Below, piece by piece: positions 1 to 8,980 of a stretch of DNA of 64,000 nucleotides. This DNA is from Caballeronia fortuita (GTDB lineage Bacteria; Pseudomonadota; Gammaproteobacteria; Burkholderiales; Burkholderiaceae): assembly GCF_001544835.2 (NCBI RefSeq), contig NZ_FCNX02000002.1:1-64000 (forward strand), given 5' to 3'. The notes below the pieces were generated by a model, which saw only the letters and a program-made list of their open reading frames with translations, was not told where the DNA came from and ran no database searches. How positions within the stretch are numbered: the first letter of the stretch is position 1; the number at the start of each line of letters is the position of its first letter. Made by a program: the position numbers and the translations under genes.

Positions 1-1127
1 GCGGCTGCGCCGCCCCAACCCCACAACCTGAACAGAAACATCCGTTCCAAACCCGACATCTCTACTTAGCGGCAACCTGAAGCCCTGCCGCGAGAGCCAA
101 CGTGCGGCGGCCTGTGGGTAGCGCGCGAAGCCCAGAGAGCATCCCACCGAGGTAACGACATTTCCTGCCTCGATTGGCGCAGAAATAGCTCCGATAATCC
201 GCTCGCCAAACGTCGTGAGCGCTTCGTCATCGGTGAAGTTGGAAATGACAAATCCGAACTCGTCCCCTCCAACACGGGCGACAAACACCGATCCGGCCGA
301 ATTACGCAGGCGGCTAGCGACCTCGGCCAGCACAGCATCGCCAACGCGATGACCGTGCGTATCGTTCACAGGTTTGAATCCGTCCAGATCTGCAACACCG
401 ACCACGGCGGTTCTACCCTGCTTTGCAGCGGCCGCTAACGCCTCTGACAGCGTCTCAAAGAACGATCGCCTGTTCGGAAGTCCGGTGAGCATGTCGAGGT
501 TTGCCAAGCGGACGTTTTCTTTGCTGAGTTCCACGGTCTCGGCCTCAGACCGCACTAGACTTGTGAGCTTCCGCTGATAGCGAGACATCACCAACATCAT
601 CAATCCGGCGGTGATCAGCGAATTGATTGCAGAGGCAAACGAGCCAACGTCCCCCATTGCGATCATGAATCCGGTGAACGGCACCATCATTGCAACGGCA
701 ATCAGGTATGCCGCTGCCCGAAAGTGCATTAAGCAGTAGAACCCCGCCATTGTGGACGACAGGATCTGCATGGCGACGTAGTATCGCGCGTGGATGCTCG
801 CATGCGGAAAGAACGCGACATCCATAGCCATCACACAGATAGTGGCAACCATTAAGACAGCGGTAGCCCGTCTGAGTGTGTTCTTGCTTCTGCGTCAGTT
901 ACCGTATCGCCGTGATGGACCGCCCACCATCGGATGCGCCATTGGCAGATCACGATGAACACGCTCGGTAAGCCAATGGCGAACCATGCAGGCGCTTCCC
1001 GGTAGAAGACGCACATTGCCGTGAGCATCGTCGCCACTACTGACGCATAGAAAGGCGGCATGTTCGCCGCAGTCGATTTGAACTGCGCTTGTGCGACACG
1101 AGGGAAAGCGCGGGTTGCGTCAGTCAA
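1..1127 (-). pseudogene. Diguanylate cyclase (GGDEF), frameshifted and cut by the window edge
   Basis: A membrane-anchored GGDEF protein, expected to make c-di-GMP. The first 91 codons (1127 down to 852) encode hydrophobic segments and then hit a stop. Translation in the next frame continues with more membrane segments and a cyclase domain containing LDMLTGLPNRR, the D-x-D-x-FK-x-N region (ADLDGFKPVNDTHGH) and the active-site GGDEF at about 255-241. The frames rejoin if one A is added in the short A run near 878-884, so a single-base deletion explains the break. The last roughly 35 codons before the edge do not look like a normal GGDEF C-terminus, so that end may also be altered. Seen directly: motifs and frame change. 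Inferred: pseudogene rather than sequencing error. Confidence 0.75.
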
Positions 1128-1255
1128 GGAACAACTTCAATTACTGTTGACCACGGTACGGCTCTGGTGCGCAACGGTGGGCCTTGCGTCGTCGAGTGCA
1201 GCGTACCCACCGTCGTTCTTTTTGTAAGTAGGCGCAATGCCCGGTCGGAGAAGAC

Positions 1256-1278
1256 AAGCCGCAGCATTGCTGCGGCTT
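1256..1278 (-). terminator. Probable terminator of the first chemoreceptor gene
   Basis: A perfect inverted repeat (AAGCCGCAGCA, one T, TGCTGCGGCTT) lies 24 bp beyond the stop codon of the leftward chemoreceptor gene. The GC-rich stem is followed on the minus strand by a pyrimidine-rich but not pure T tract (TGTCTTCT). The symmetry means it could also act on the other strand. Confidence 0.55.
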
Positions 1279-1301
1279 GCTAGTTGATACGACGGGCGCG
1301 G

Positions 1302-2996
1302 CTAGAAGGTCGACCAGTCGCCGTCAGCAGACGCAAGCACCGGCTGAGTGCGCTCGATCGACGGTTTGGCCGGACGAGTCACGGCGCGTGGTACTGCACC
1401 AGACGGCGTACGCTTCACGGCGGGAGCGGCGCTGGCCGCGGGCGATGACGTGTCGGTTTGCGCGGTACGAAACACGGCGACGGCTGCAGTTAGCTGCTTC
1501 GCTTGATCCTCCATCGAACCGGCTGCTGCCGCGGCCTCCTCGACGAGCGCCGCGTTTTGCTGCGTCACCTCGTCCATCTGCGAAATGGCCTGGTTCACCT
1601 GCTCGATGCCGCGGCTTTGTTCATGGGAGGCCGATGCGATCTCGCCCATGATGTCGGTGACGCGCTGGATCGCGGTACCCACCCGCTGCATCGTCTCGCC
1701 TGCGCGCGCGACCAGTTCGGTTCCGGCTTGCACGCGGCCGCCCGAGGTGTCGATCAACTCCTTGATTTCTTTCGCTGCAGCCGATGACCGCTGCGCGAGG
1801 CTACGAACCTCGCTCGCCACTACAGCGAAGCCGCGTCCTTGTTCGCCGGCGCGCGCCGCTTCCACGGCAGCATTGAGGGCGAGAATGTTGGTCTGGAAGG
1901 CGATCCCTTCGATCATGCCGATGATCTCGGCAATCTTGCCTGAGCTTTGCTCGATGCCAGCCATCGTTTCAACGACTCGGCCAACAATCGCGGTTCCCTC
2001 GTTGGCAACGGCGCTTGCGTTGTCCGCGAGACTGCTCGCCTGCTTCGCGTTCTCCGAAGTCTGCTTCACTGTTGACGTGAGCTCTTCCATGCTCGCCGCG
2101 GTTTCTTCAAGCGAAGCGGCCTGCTCCTCTGTACGCGACGACAGGTCCGTATTCCCCGCGGCGATCTGCTTGCTGGCGCTAGCGATTGCTTCGCTGCTTG
2201 ACCGGACGGTCCCGACCGTAGCGGCGAGCTTGTCTTTCATGGCGGCAACGCCGGCAAGCAACTGTCCCATCTCGTCATGCGTCTTGATCGACACTTCATG
2301 CGTTAGGTCGCCACTGGAAATGTGCTGGAAATGCGTCAGAGCTGCCGCGAGTGGTGCCATGATGGCGCGGCGCAAAGCCAACCAGCCCGAAAATGCGGCG
2401 GCGACACCAGCGACCAGCGCGAGAATCCCTAGCGTTCGCAACGTTGCTGAGCGAGCGTCGTTCTCGGCCTCTTGGCGCAAAGCATCGGCGAGTTGAAAGT
2501 TCCTTAGCTTGTCGAACGCGTCGGCACACCGGTTATATGAGGCCGGCAAGGCTTTGAACGCCAGCCGCGAAATGGCTTCCTTGTCGCCCGCGTGAATTGC
2601 CGCACCGAAGGTCTCGACATTCTTTCGCATTTCCGCACGAGCATCGGCGACATCCTTGGCCAGCGCGCTCTCTTCCGCTCCGCGCGGGATAGCGTCGTAC
2701 TTGCTGTACCACTCGTCCGATTGGCGCATGAACCCGTTGGCCCGTGCTGCGAGGCCGCCGGCGTCCGGAGCCGAAGGATCCAGCGCGTAGCGATCGAGCG
2801 AAAGCCGCGCGCGTGCGACGTAGTTGATCGACAAGCCTAGCGCGTTGACCGCCGGAAGAGAATTCGTACCAATATCTTTCGCCGATGCATGGATCGCGCT
2901 GATGCCGTAGAGGCCGAAGGCAACCGAAAGCGCCAGCAGCAAACCGAGGAAGGCCATGGTGAGCGCAAGGCGCGCTTTAATCGTGAGGGTTTTCAT
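1302..2996 (-). CDS. Methyl-accepting chemotaxis protein, four-helix-bundle sensor type
   Basis: A 564-residue transmembrane chemoreceptor. An N-terminal membrane segment (about 10-30) precedes a periplasmic helical sensor of roughly 150 residues. A second membrane segment (about 188-208), a HAMP linker and a long cytoplasmic coiled coil follow. The conserved hairpin tip reads [20 protein letters not shown], where CheA and CheW dock. The protein ends in DWSTF after a flexible Pro/Ala-rich stretch, resembling the C-terminal pentapeptide that tethers CheR/CheB in other receptors. It is divergent from cheW and has a sigma-28-like promoter about 90 bp upstream. The ligand cannot be told from sequence. 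Confidence 0.93.
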   Translation of the reverse strand: MKTLTIKARLALTMAFLGLLLALSVAFGLYGISAIHASAKDIGTNSLPAVNALGLSINYVARARLSLDRYALDPSAPDAGGLAARANGFMRQSDEWYSKYDAIPRGAEESALAKDVADARAEMRKNVETFGAAIHAGDKEAISRLAFKALPASYNRCADAFDKLRNFQLADALRQEAENDARSATLRTLGILALVAGVAAAFSGWLALRRAIMAPLAAALTHFQHISSGDLTHEVSIKTHDEMGQLLAGVAAMKDKLAATVGTVRSSSEAIASASKQIAAGNTDLSSRTEEQAASLEETAASMEELTSTVKQTSENAKQASSLADNASAVANEGTAIVGRVVETMAGIEQSSGKIAEIIGMIEGIAFQTNILALNAAVEAARAGEQGRGFAVVASEVRSLAQRSSAAAKEIKELIDTSGGRVQAGTELVARAGETMQRVGTAIQRVTDIMGEIASASHEQSRGIEQVNQAISQMDEVTQQNAALVEEAAAAAGSMEDQAKQLTAAVAVFRTAQTDTSSPAASAAPAVKRTPSGAVPRAVTRPAKPSIERTQPVLASADGDWSTF

Positions 2997-3083
2997 GTTC
3001 TAAGTTATTGCGGTCACGGAGAGACTATGCGGACGCCGCAGCCGTGCATGCCTGCTGCTTCGCGGGTAGAAGTCGATCGGTGC

Positions 3084-3110
3084 TTATCGGCAACAAATAA
3101 ACCCAAATTA
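3084..3110 (-). promoter_or_regulatory. Sigma-28 (FliA)-like promoter for the leftward chemoreceptor
   Basis: On the minus strand the sequence is TAAT, 15 bases, then GCCGATAA. The -10 element matches the flagellar sigma-28 consensus exactly, and the -35 core matches 3 of 4 bases of TAAA at the canonical 15-base spacing. It lies about 88 bp upstream of the chemoreceptor start at 2996. Confidence 0.65.
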
Positions 3111-3135
3111 AGTAACAAGGAAACGATGTCGACAA
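3109..3135 (+). promoter_or_regulatory. Weaker sigma-28-like promoter for the cheW operon
   Basis: On the plus strand TAAG, 15 bases, then GTCGACAA gives 3 of 4 and 6 of 8 matches to the FliA consensus with correct spacing. It lies about 160 bp before cheW and sits back-to-back with the better minus-strand site, as expected for a divergent motility-linked locus. Confidence 0.4.
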
Positions 3136-3296
3136 AAGTTCGGCAAGAAGTCGGTAAGGATGACCTGTGACGAATGGCATCGCATGAAAGTCCTGACAAA
3201 CTTCTGTTCAGTTTTCGTCTGGCGTGCCGTTTTCCCAGACAGCATCACCCCGGCCGGCCAACGGCAAACCCGAACACGAGATAAAAACTTGCGGAC

Positions 3297-3785
3297 ATGA
3301 GCAGCGAACAGAGATATGGCGCGCCCGAGGCGGGCGGAGAAGAATTCCTGATCTTCAACCTCGGGCAAGAGCAGTACGGAATCGACATCCTGAAGGTCCA
3401 GGAGATCCGCGGGTATGACGCGGTGACGCGGGTGGCGAACGCGCCCGCGTTTATCAAGGGCGTAATCAACCTGCGCGGTGTGATCGTGCCGATCGCCGAT
3501 ATGCGCCTGAAGTTTGAGTTGGAGCGCGCCGTCTACGATGACCAGACGGTTGTCGTCGTGCTTAACGTCGCTGGTCGCGTAGTCGGCATCGTCGTTGACG
3601 GTGTTTCCGACGTGCAGACGCTCACGCCAGAGCAGATCCTACCGGCGCCTGAGTTCAACTCGACGCTGAACACCGACTACATCACCGGCATCGGGACAAT
3701 CGACGACCGCATGTTGATCCTGATCGACATCGAGAGGCTCATAACGAGCGAAGAAATGGGGCTGATGGAAAGCGCCACCGCCTGA
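3297..3785 (+). CDS. cheW: CheW chemotaxis coupling protein
   Basis: A 162-residue cytoplasmic scaffold that links chemoreceptors to the kinase CheA. It has the single CheW fold, with typical segments [20 protein letters not shown] near the start, [19 protein letters not shown] in the middle and [14 protein letters not shown] towards the end. The length is normal for the family. The ATG at 3297 is the first codon giving this N-terminus. It is followed after 29 bp by a second chemoreceptor on the same strand, so the two are probably cotranscribed. cheA and cheY are not in this window. Confidence 0.95.
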   Translation: MSSEQRYGAPEAGGEEFLIFNLGQEQYGIDILKVQEIRGYDAVTRVANAPAFIKGVINLRGVIVPIADMRLKFELERAVYDDQTVVVVLNVAGRVVGIVVDGVSDVQTLTPEQILPAPEFNSTLNTDYITGIGTIDDRMLILIDIERLITSEEMGLMESATA

Positions 3786-3814
3786 GCACACCAACGAACT
3801 CAAACGCCAACGAC

Positions 3815-5356
3815 ATGACCTTCTCCAAGAAACTCTGGCTGCCCCTGCTGCTTAGTCTCATCTGCCTCGCAGGAATCTCCGTTGCCGACGCGTTTCGGAT
3901 GCGCTCGATCCGCACGGAACAGACGCAGCTCGACATCAAGCACGCCACCGAAGTCGCAAACAGCATCATTCGCGAGTTCGCACAGCAGGCCAACACCGGC
4001 GCGATCACGCAGGACCAGGCCAAGCAAGGCGCGCTCAACGCGATCCGCGATATCCGGTTCGGTGACAACGGCTATTTCAGCGTCTTCGACTCGCAGGCGA
4101 AGGTGCTTGTGCATCCGATGAAGCCGGAATTCGTTGGCAAGACGATGATGGACTTCAAGGACCCGAACGGCGTCTATCTGTATCGGGACCTTATCGATGT
4201 GGGCAAGCGTCAGGGTGCGGGCTACGCGTACTACTCGTTCGCGAAGCCCGGCACCAATGAGATCCTGCCGAAAATGTCCTACGTGTCGTTTTACCAACCG
4301 TGGGACTGGCTCATCACCACCGGCGTCTACATCGACGACATCAATGCCGCGTTCTACACGTCGCTCGAATGGAGTCTCGGCGTGCTCGTGGTGATTGCGG
4401 TCGTGCTGAGCGTGGTAGTGTCGCGCCTCAATCGTGGGATTCTCCGGTCGATGGGCGGGGAGCCGGCCTACGCAGCGGAAGTGGCGAATCAGATCGCAGA
4501 CAACAATCTCGCTGTCGACGTGGCCACCGCCGCGGATGACCGCTCCAGCCTCATGTATTCGATGGCCCGGATGCGCACGCAACTGCTGTCAGCCGTTGAC
4601 AGTGTGAAGACGTCTGCTAATGCGATCGCCAATGCTAGCCGTGAAATCGCTGTGGGCAACACGGACCTGTCGTCACGTACCGAGCAGCAAGCGGCGTCGC
4701 TCGAAGAAACAGCCGCGAGCATGGAAGAGTTGACTGCGGCCGTTAAGCACAATTCCGAAAACGCGCGTCAGGCAAGCGGTCTAGCCGGGAGTGCGCGCGA
4801 GGTTGCACGAGAAGGCGCGACGATCGTCGAGAATGTCGTGGGCACGATGGCGGAAATCGAGGAAAGCTCGCACAAGATCGCTGAGATCATCGCCATGATC
4901 GAGGGCATCGCGTTCCAGACGAACATTTTGGCGCTTAACGCTGCGGTCGAGGCCGCGCGTGCCGGCGAACAAGGACGCGGTTTCGCAGTGGTCGCTGGCG
5001 AAGTGCGCAGCTTGGCGCAGCGATCGTCTACGGCCGCGAAGGAAATTCGCGAGTTGATCGAAGCGTCCAGTTCGCGTGTCAACACTGGCACCGCCCTTGT
5101 CGGGCAAGCCGGGGAGACGATGACCAAGATCGGCGCAGCGATTCAGAAGGTCACCGACATCATGGACGAGATCGCCTCGGCATCGAACGAACAGAGTCGC
5201 GGCATCGAGCAGGTGAATACGGCGATTGCCCAGATGGACGAGGTCACCCAGCAGAATGCAGCGCTCGTTGAGCAGGCCGCCGCCGCTGCCGGTTCGCTTC
5301 AAGATCAGGCCGAGACGCTGCGCGCGACGATGGCCGTCTTCAGGACCGGCACGTAA
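3815..5356 (+). CDS. Methyl-accepting chemotaxis protein with single Cache sensor
   Basis: A 513-residue membrane chemoreceptor. After an N-terminal membrane segment, residues about 30-185 form a periplasmic Cache-type domain ([31 protein letters not shown]), a fold that often binds small organic acids or amines. A second membrane segment (about 188-208), a HAMP-like region and the signalling hairpin with [20 protein letters not shown] follow. The C-terminus ends in VFRTGT, without the pentapeptide seen in the neighbouring receptor, so adaptation may rely on that receptor. It lies directly downstream of cheW. Confidence 0.93.
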   Translation: MTFSKKLWLPLLLSLICLAGISVADAFRMRSIRTEQTQLDIKHATEVANSIIREFAQQANTGAITQDQAKQGALNAIRDIRFGDNGYFSVFDSQAKVLVHPMKPEFVGKTMMDFKDPNGVYLYRDLIDVGKRQGAGYAYYSFAKPGTNEILPKMSYVSFYQPWDWLITTGVYIDDINAAFYTSLEWSLGVLVVIAVVLSVVVSRLNRGILRSMGGEPAYAAEVANQIADNNLAVDVATAADDRSSLMYSMARMRTQLLSAVDSVKTSANAIANASREIAVGNTDLSSRTEQQAASLEETAASMEELTAAVKHNSENARQASGLAGSAREVAREGATIVENVVGTMAEIEESSHKIAEIIAMIEGIAFQTNILALNAAVEAARAGEQGRGFAVVAGEVRSLAQRSSTAAKEIRELIEASSSRVNTGTALVGQAGETMTKIGAAIQKVTDIMDEIASASNEQSRGIEQVNTAIAQMDEVTQQNAALVEQAAAAAGSLQDQAETLRATMAVFRTGT

Positions 5357-5411
5357 GCAGGCGTTGGCGAGCGGTCGGCTGATTGCTTGGCCTTCTTCAA
5401 AGGAAGAATAC

Positions 5412-5452
5412 GCCCCCAACCTTGCGCGGCTATGTCCGCTTCGCGCGGGGGC
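5412..5452 (+). terminator. Possible terminator after the Cache chemoreceptor
   Basis: GCCCCC pairs with GGGGGC, and an inner GCGCG/CGCGC stem follows after a one-sided bulge; CCTTT comes next. It lies 56 bp past the chemoreceptor stop and at the presumed 3-prime end of the convergent H-NS-like gene, so it may serve both. The T tract is short and the stem imperfect. Confidence 0.3.
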
Positions 5453-5722
5453 CTTTGCCGCGTTGGGCGTCTTTGCGGCGTTAGTGGAGCGCGCCGGCGT
5501 CGCGTTCTTTTCTGACTTCGGCTTCTTAGTGCCAGCCGTTTTAGTATCGGCAGTGGAGATCAGAAACTTGGTCCTGTCCTTCACCGATGCCAACCATCCC
5601 GGCGCCTTGCCGCGGCCGCTCCACTCTGCTCCCGATTTGGGATCTCGGTACTTCGCCGGTTGGAAACCGCGAGGGTACTCTCCATCGCGCGCACAGTTGG
5701 AGTCCAAGCTGCGCGCGTTCAT
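5430..5722 (-). pseudogene. H-NS-type DNA-binding domain protein, N-terminus absent and stop lost
   Basis: Residues about 24-55 form the H-NS family C-terminal DNA-binding motif (KYRDPKSGAEWSGRGKAPGW, then KDRTKFL). It is followed by a Lys/Ala/Pro-rich tail like a linker histone. The usual N-terminal oligomerisation domain is missing: only about 23 residues precede the motif. In frame the ORF runs on to 4781, antisense to the chemoreceptor, which is implausible as protein. Adding one C in the C run near 5447-5451 would end the protein naturally in a basic tail with a TAG at 5430-5432, which is the end given here. Domain identity is confident; the extent is inferred. Confidence 0.55.
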
Positions 5723-5769
5723 CGATGTGAGCCGTCAGCGGCAGCCGGCCTGATGTCGAATCGGCGCCG

Positions 5770-6522
5770 TCAGCGGTTCAGCGTCCGGCCGCCGTCGACG
5801 ATGATTTCAGAGCCGGCAGTCCACTTCGACTCATCCGACGCAAGATACATCACGGCTTTCGCGACCTCTTCCGGCGTCCCGAAGCGGCCATACGGAATGG
5901 TCGCGACAATGTCCTTGTTGACCTGCTCGCGATATGCGTCGGGAATACCGAGTTTGTCGTAAAGCGGCGTGTCGATCGGCCCCGGGCTAACCGCGTTGAC
6001 GCGGATGCCACTCTCGAGTAATTCACCCGACAGCGTCTTCGACAGGTTCAGGAAAGCCGCCTTGGTCGCTGCGTAGACCGACGAGTGCGCTGCGCCCACG
6101 TGCGCGTTGATCGACGTGTTGAGCACAATCGACGCCGGATTCGCGAATACGGGCAGCAATGCCTGGATCAAAAAGTACGGTCCTTTGACGTTGATGTCGA
6201 ACGAACGGTCGAACATCTGTTCCGTCCATTGCTCGATCGGCATCCAGACGGACACGCCCGCGTTTAGAAACGCGGCGTCGAGCTCTCCGTAATGATCGGC
6301 GACGGACTGAGCGAGGTGTCGCTGTTCGTCTACGCTCGCCGAATCCGCGCGCAACACGAGTACCTCTTTGCCGAGTTCGAACTGTGCGTGGGCGACGCGC
6401 TCGGGATCGTTGCCGGTCACCACTACGCGCGCGCCTTCGGCGAGAAATTGTCTGGCTGTCTCAAGACCGATACCGCTGGTGCCGCCGGTGATCAGCGTGC
6501 GCTTTCCTTGCAAACGTGACAT
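5770..6522 (-). CDS. SDR family NAD(P)-dependent oxidoreductase
   Basis: A 250-residue classical short-chain dehydrogenase. The cofactor motif TGGTSGIG is near residue 12, NAG near 88, and the catalytic pair YAATK sits near 150 after a Ser region. The C-terminus ends with the usual IIVDGGRTLNR. It is divergent from a LysR-type regulator 146 bp away, which probably controls it. The substrate is unknown. Similar proteins next to LysR genes are often annotated as glucose dehydrogenase-like or 3-oxoacyl-ACP reductase-like without evidence. Confidence 0.93.
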   Translation of the reverse strand: MSRLQGKRTLITGGTSGIGLETARQFLAEGARVVVTGNDPERVAHAQFELGKEVLVLRADSASVDEQRHLAQSVADHYGELDAAFLNAGVSVWMPIEQWTEQMFDRSFDINVKGPYFLIQALLPVFANPASIVLNTSINAHVGAAHSSVYAATKAAFLNLSKTLSGELLESGIRVNAVSPGPIDTPLYDKLGIPDAYREQVNKDIVATIPYGRFGTPEEVAKAVMYLASDESKWTAGSEIIVDGGRTLNR

Positions 6523-6637
6523 GGAGATTCTCCTTTAAGGGTGGCGGTGCAAACGGACGCAAACGCCGCCCGCCTGCTGCGTCTCGAAGAATGAACTCAT
6601 GCCGCCGTGGCGATAAGACAGTTAATTCGTATATATT

Positions 6638-6656
6638 TCATGCTCGGTAAGTATGA
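6638..6656 (+). promoter_or_regulatory. Candidate LysR-type operator (T-N11-A)
   Basis: TCAT, 11 bases, ATGA: a short dyad with the T-N11-A geometry of LysR-type sites. It lies between the divergent SDR and LysR genes, only about 13 bp before the likely LysR start. The arms are short, so this is tentative. Confidence 0.3.
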
Positions 6657-6668
6657 GTGGAAGTTGAA

Positions 6669-7577
6669 ATGGATCGGTTCCTTCTGATGAACTGCTTTGC
6701 CCGCGCGGTCGAAACCGGGAGCTTTTCGGCTGCTGGACGTGACCTGGGGCTCGGCCAGCCGAATGTGAGCCGGTACGTTGCCGCGCTGGAAGAACATCTA
6801 CAAGCCCGGTTGCTGCATCGGTCCACGCGCAAGCTATCGCTCACGCCGGAGGGCGAGCGCTACTACGCGGAAGTCAGGCGCATTCTCGATGCGGTCGAAG
6901 AAGCCGATTCTTCGTTTCGCGATCAGGTCGCACCGTCGGGTCTGCTGCGGGTCGCCTGCCCGAGCGCGTTGGCGCACACCTTTGTCATGCCGGCGATTCC
7001 CGATTTTCTCGCGCGTTATCCTGAGCTGGCGCTCGATCTGCAAATAGGCGATGGGTATGTCAATCTGGTTGACGAGGGTGCCGAACTCGCGATCCGCATT
7101 GGACATCTCGAAGATAGCGCCTTGCGTGCACGGCGCGTTGGCCTGTTCGAGCGCGTCTGTGTCGCAAGCCGTGGCTATCTCGCCAGACGCGGCACGCCGC
7201 AAGTGCCCGACGATCTGAGCGAGCATGATTGCATCGTCTATACGTTGCTCGCTTCTGGCAATACGTGGCATTTCCGCGGTAGCCAGGTGTCGGTATCCGG
7301 GCGGCTTCGCGTCAATTCTCCACAAGCCGTCCAGGAGGCCGTGGACTCAGGCATCGGCATCGCGCATGGACCGCGATGGCTATTCGACGCCGGAATGAAA
7401 AGTGGCAACCTTGTGATGGTATTGAGCGACTATGCCCCGGCGCCGGTGCCGATCCAGATTCTTTATGTGGCGAACCGCCTGCTCCCGAAGCGGGCCATCG
7501 CATTCATGGACTTTATTGCCCATGCGTTTTCCGGCTTTCCCGCGCTTAACGTGCGTCAAGCGGAGCGTTTGCAATAG
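6669..7577 (+). CDS. LysR family transcriptional regulator
   Basis: A 302-residue regulator from the ATG at 6669 (MDRFLLMNCFARAVETGSFS). A GTG at 6657 would add four residues that fit the family poorly. The N-terminal winged helix-turn-helix covers about residues 1-60 (SAAGRDLGLGQPNVSRYVAALE). The periplasmic-binding-protein-like effector domain follows from about 88. The N-terminus and length match the CrgA/AaeR-like LysR subgroup common in Burkholderia. It probably regulates the divergent SDR and itself. Confidence 0.93.
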   Translation: MDRFLLMNCFARAVETGSFSAAGRDLGLGQPNVSRYVAALEEHLQARLLHRSTRKLSLTPEGERYYAEVRRILDAVEEADSSFRDQVAPSGLLRVACPSALAHTFVMPAIPDFLARYPELALDLQIGDGYVNLVDEGAELAIRIGHLEDSALRARRVGLFERVCVASRGYLARRGTPQVPDDLSEHDCIVYTLLASGNTWHFRGSQVSVSGRLRVNSPQAVQEAVDSGIGIAHGPRWLFDAGMKSGNLVMVLSDYAPAPVPIQILYVANRLLPKRAIAFMDFIAHAFSGFPALNVRQAERLQ

Positions 7578-7884
7578 CCAGGACTCTTTTGTGGTCAGCA
7601 ACTCGATGTCTACTGTGCTCAGGGAAGTGGCCCTTGGAGTTACGTGTGCGAGCGGCGGCTCAGGGTCGGGAGTTCGCATTGGCGGACGACGTGACCGGTC
7701 ATTCGAGACAGGCTGACGTGCGAACGGCCGGAAAGCGGCGGTCAGCCGCCGGACCAAAGCCGATGCTCGAATAACGGCAAAGGCCGATAAGCCCACATTG
7801 GCCCTTAGGCCAAGTTCGAAATCAAGCCGCCCCTCGAACGTTAGCCGTAGTCCGGCCGACCGTCGGAAATTGCTCCTTCCGTCG
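7578..7884. other. Intergenic region between convergent LysR and GntR genes
   Basis: No convincing gene. The stretch 7690-7870 is rich in short GGCC/CCGG inverted pieces and translates on the minus strand into Arg/Leu-rich text without domain character. It may be a remnant of a dispersed non-coding repeat, but that cannot be settled from one copy. Confidence 0.3.
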
Positions 7885-8961
7885 CTAGGCGATTCGCTGC
7901 ATGTAGGCCGGCAAGTTCGGATCGGGCAGCACCGCAAGGACTTTCAATCGCTGCCGCGTGCGTGCTTCGCCGTTCCTGAGGTGCGTCGCAAGCGCTTCGG
8001 ACGCTGCGTCGAACTTTCCTTGCAGCAACAACTCAATGACCGTTCGGTGCTCGGTTAGCGTGCCCATTTCGGGATGCAAGCGAAACGCATCATAGAAGGC
8101 GTGATTGACGATCAGCGGCATGTGCGCATGGCTGATCGTCGCGAGCAGTTTGCGGTTCGATGCCCCCGCGAGAAACGTATCGTGTAGCGTGGTTTCGAGG
8201 TGATGCAGCGCCGCGGCATGAACAGAGTCCGGGTCGTCGATGGCGCGTTCAATATCGCGCAGCGCCGCTTCGAGCTTCTCGCGTGGCAGCGTCGGGGCGC
8301 TGGCCCGCAACGCGGCAGGTTCGAGGAGCGTGCGCAATTCGTAATCCTGCCGCACGGCGCGCGCGGTGAGCGGCCCGCAAAGCCAGTGCGAATACGCGGA
8401 CTTTTCGACTAGTCCACGGTCGCGCAGACGGTTGAGCACTTCGCGTACGGTGCCGCGGCTCACGCCGAACGCTTCGGCGGCATGGCTCTCGTCGATGCGA
8501 AAATGCCCGAACACAATGCCCAACGAAATCGCAGCTTCCAACGAATTGTAGATGCGCTCGGCGTTGGTCGGAATATCAAGCGGCTCGGGCGGGCGGTCGA
8601 AGCCCAGCGTTTCTTCGGAGATGGGCGCGCGCAGCGGTTCGGGCGCGCTGCCGTCCGCGCGCGCGACGAGATAACCGCGCCCTTCGAAGGTAATGAGCAA
8701 GCCGCCCGCGTGCAGCATCTCGAACGCCTTGCGCACCGGCACCCGGCTCGTGCCGAAAATGCGTGCCACCGGCCCTTCCAGCAGCACGAGTCCCGGCGCG
8801 ATGTTGCCGAGCGCAATCGCCGATTTCAGTTGATCGTGAATCACGCGATAACGCAGACGGCCGTCTGCTTCGGTCGAAGCATCGGTCGATTCGATGTCGG
8901 GCGGCCGTCGGGTTTCCGCATCGGGTCGTGAAGATCGGGGGGCGCCTGCGCGTCTTGTCAT
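7885..8961 (-). CDS. GntR family regulator with two tandem winged-helix domains
   Basis: A 358-residue protein, about 120 residues longer than a normal FadR-type regulator because it carries two GntR helix-turn-helix domains in a row. The first is about residues 38-105 (GPVARIFGTSRVPVRKAFEML). The second is about 138-205 (AAEAFGVSRGTVREVLNRLR). An all-helical FCD ligand-binding domain follows from about 210 with metal-binding-type His residues. The start MTRRAGAP at 8961 is chosen because it leaves 19 bp after the upstream gene's stop; the longer frame would overlap it. It is the last gene of the leftward operon. Confidence 0.88.
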   Translation of the reverse strand: MTRRAGAPRSSRPDAETRRPPDIESTDASTEADGRLRYRVIHDQLKSAIALGNIAPGLVLLEGPVARIFGTSRVPVRKAFEMLHAGGLLITFEGRGYLVARADGSAPEPLRAPISEETLGFDRPPEPLDIPTNAERIYNSLEAAISLGIVFGHFRIDESHAAEAFGVSRGTVREVLNRLRDRGLVEKSAYSHWLCGPLTARAVRQDYELRTLLEPAALRASAPTLPREKLEAALRDIERAIDDPDSVHAAALHHLETTLHDTFLAGASNRKLLATISHAHMPLIVNHAFYDAFRLHPEMGTLTEHRTVIELLLQGKFDAASEALATHLRNGEARTRQRLKVLAVLPDPNLPAYMQRIA

Positions 8962-8980
8962 CGTCGAACGAACTTCGCCT

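Noticed and set aside
4781..5429. C-terminal extension of the H-NS-like frame
   Set aside because: Antisense to the conserved signalling domain of the chemoreceptor; better explained by a lost stop after a one-base deletion.
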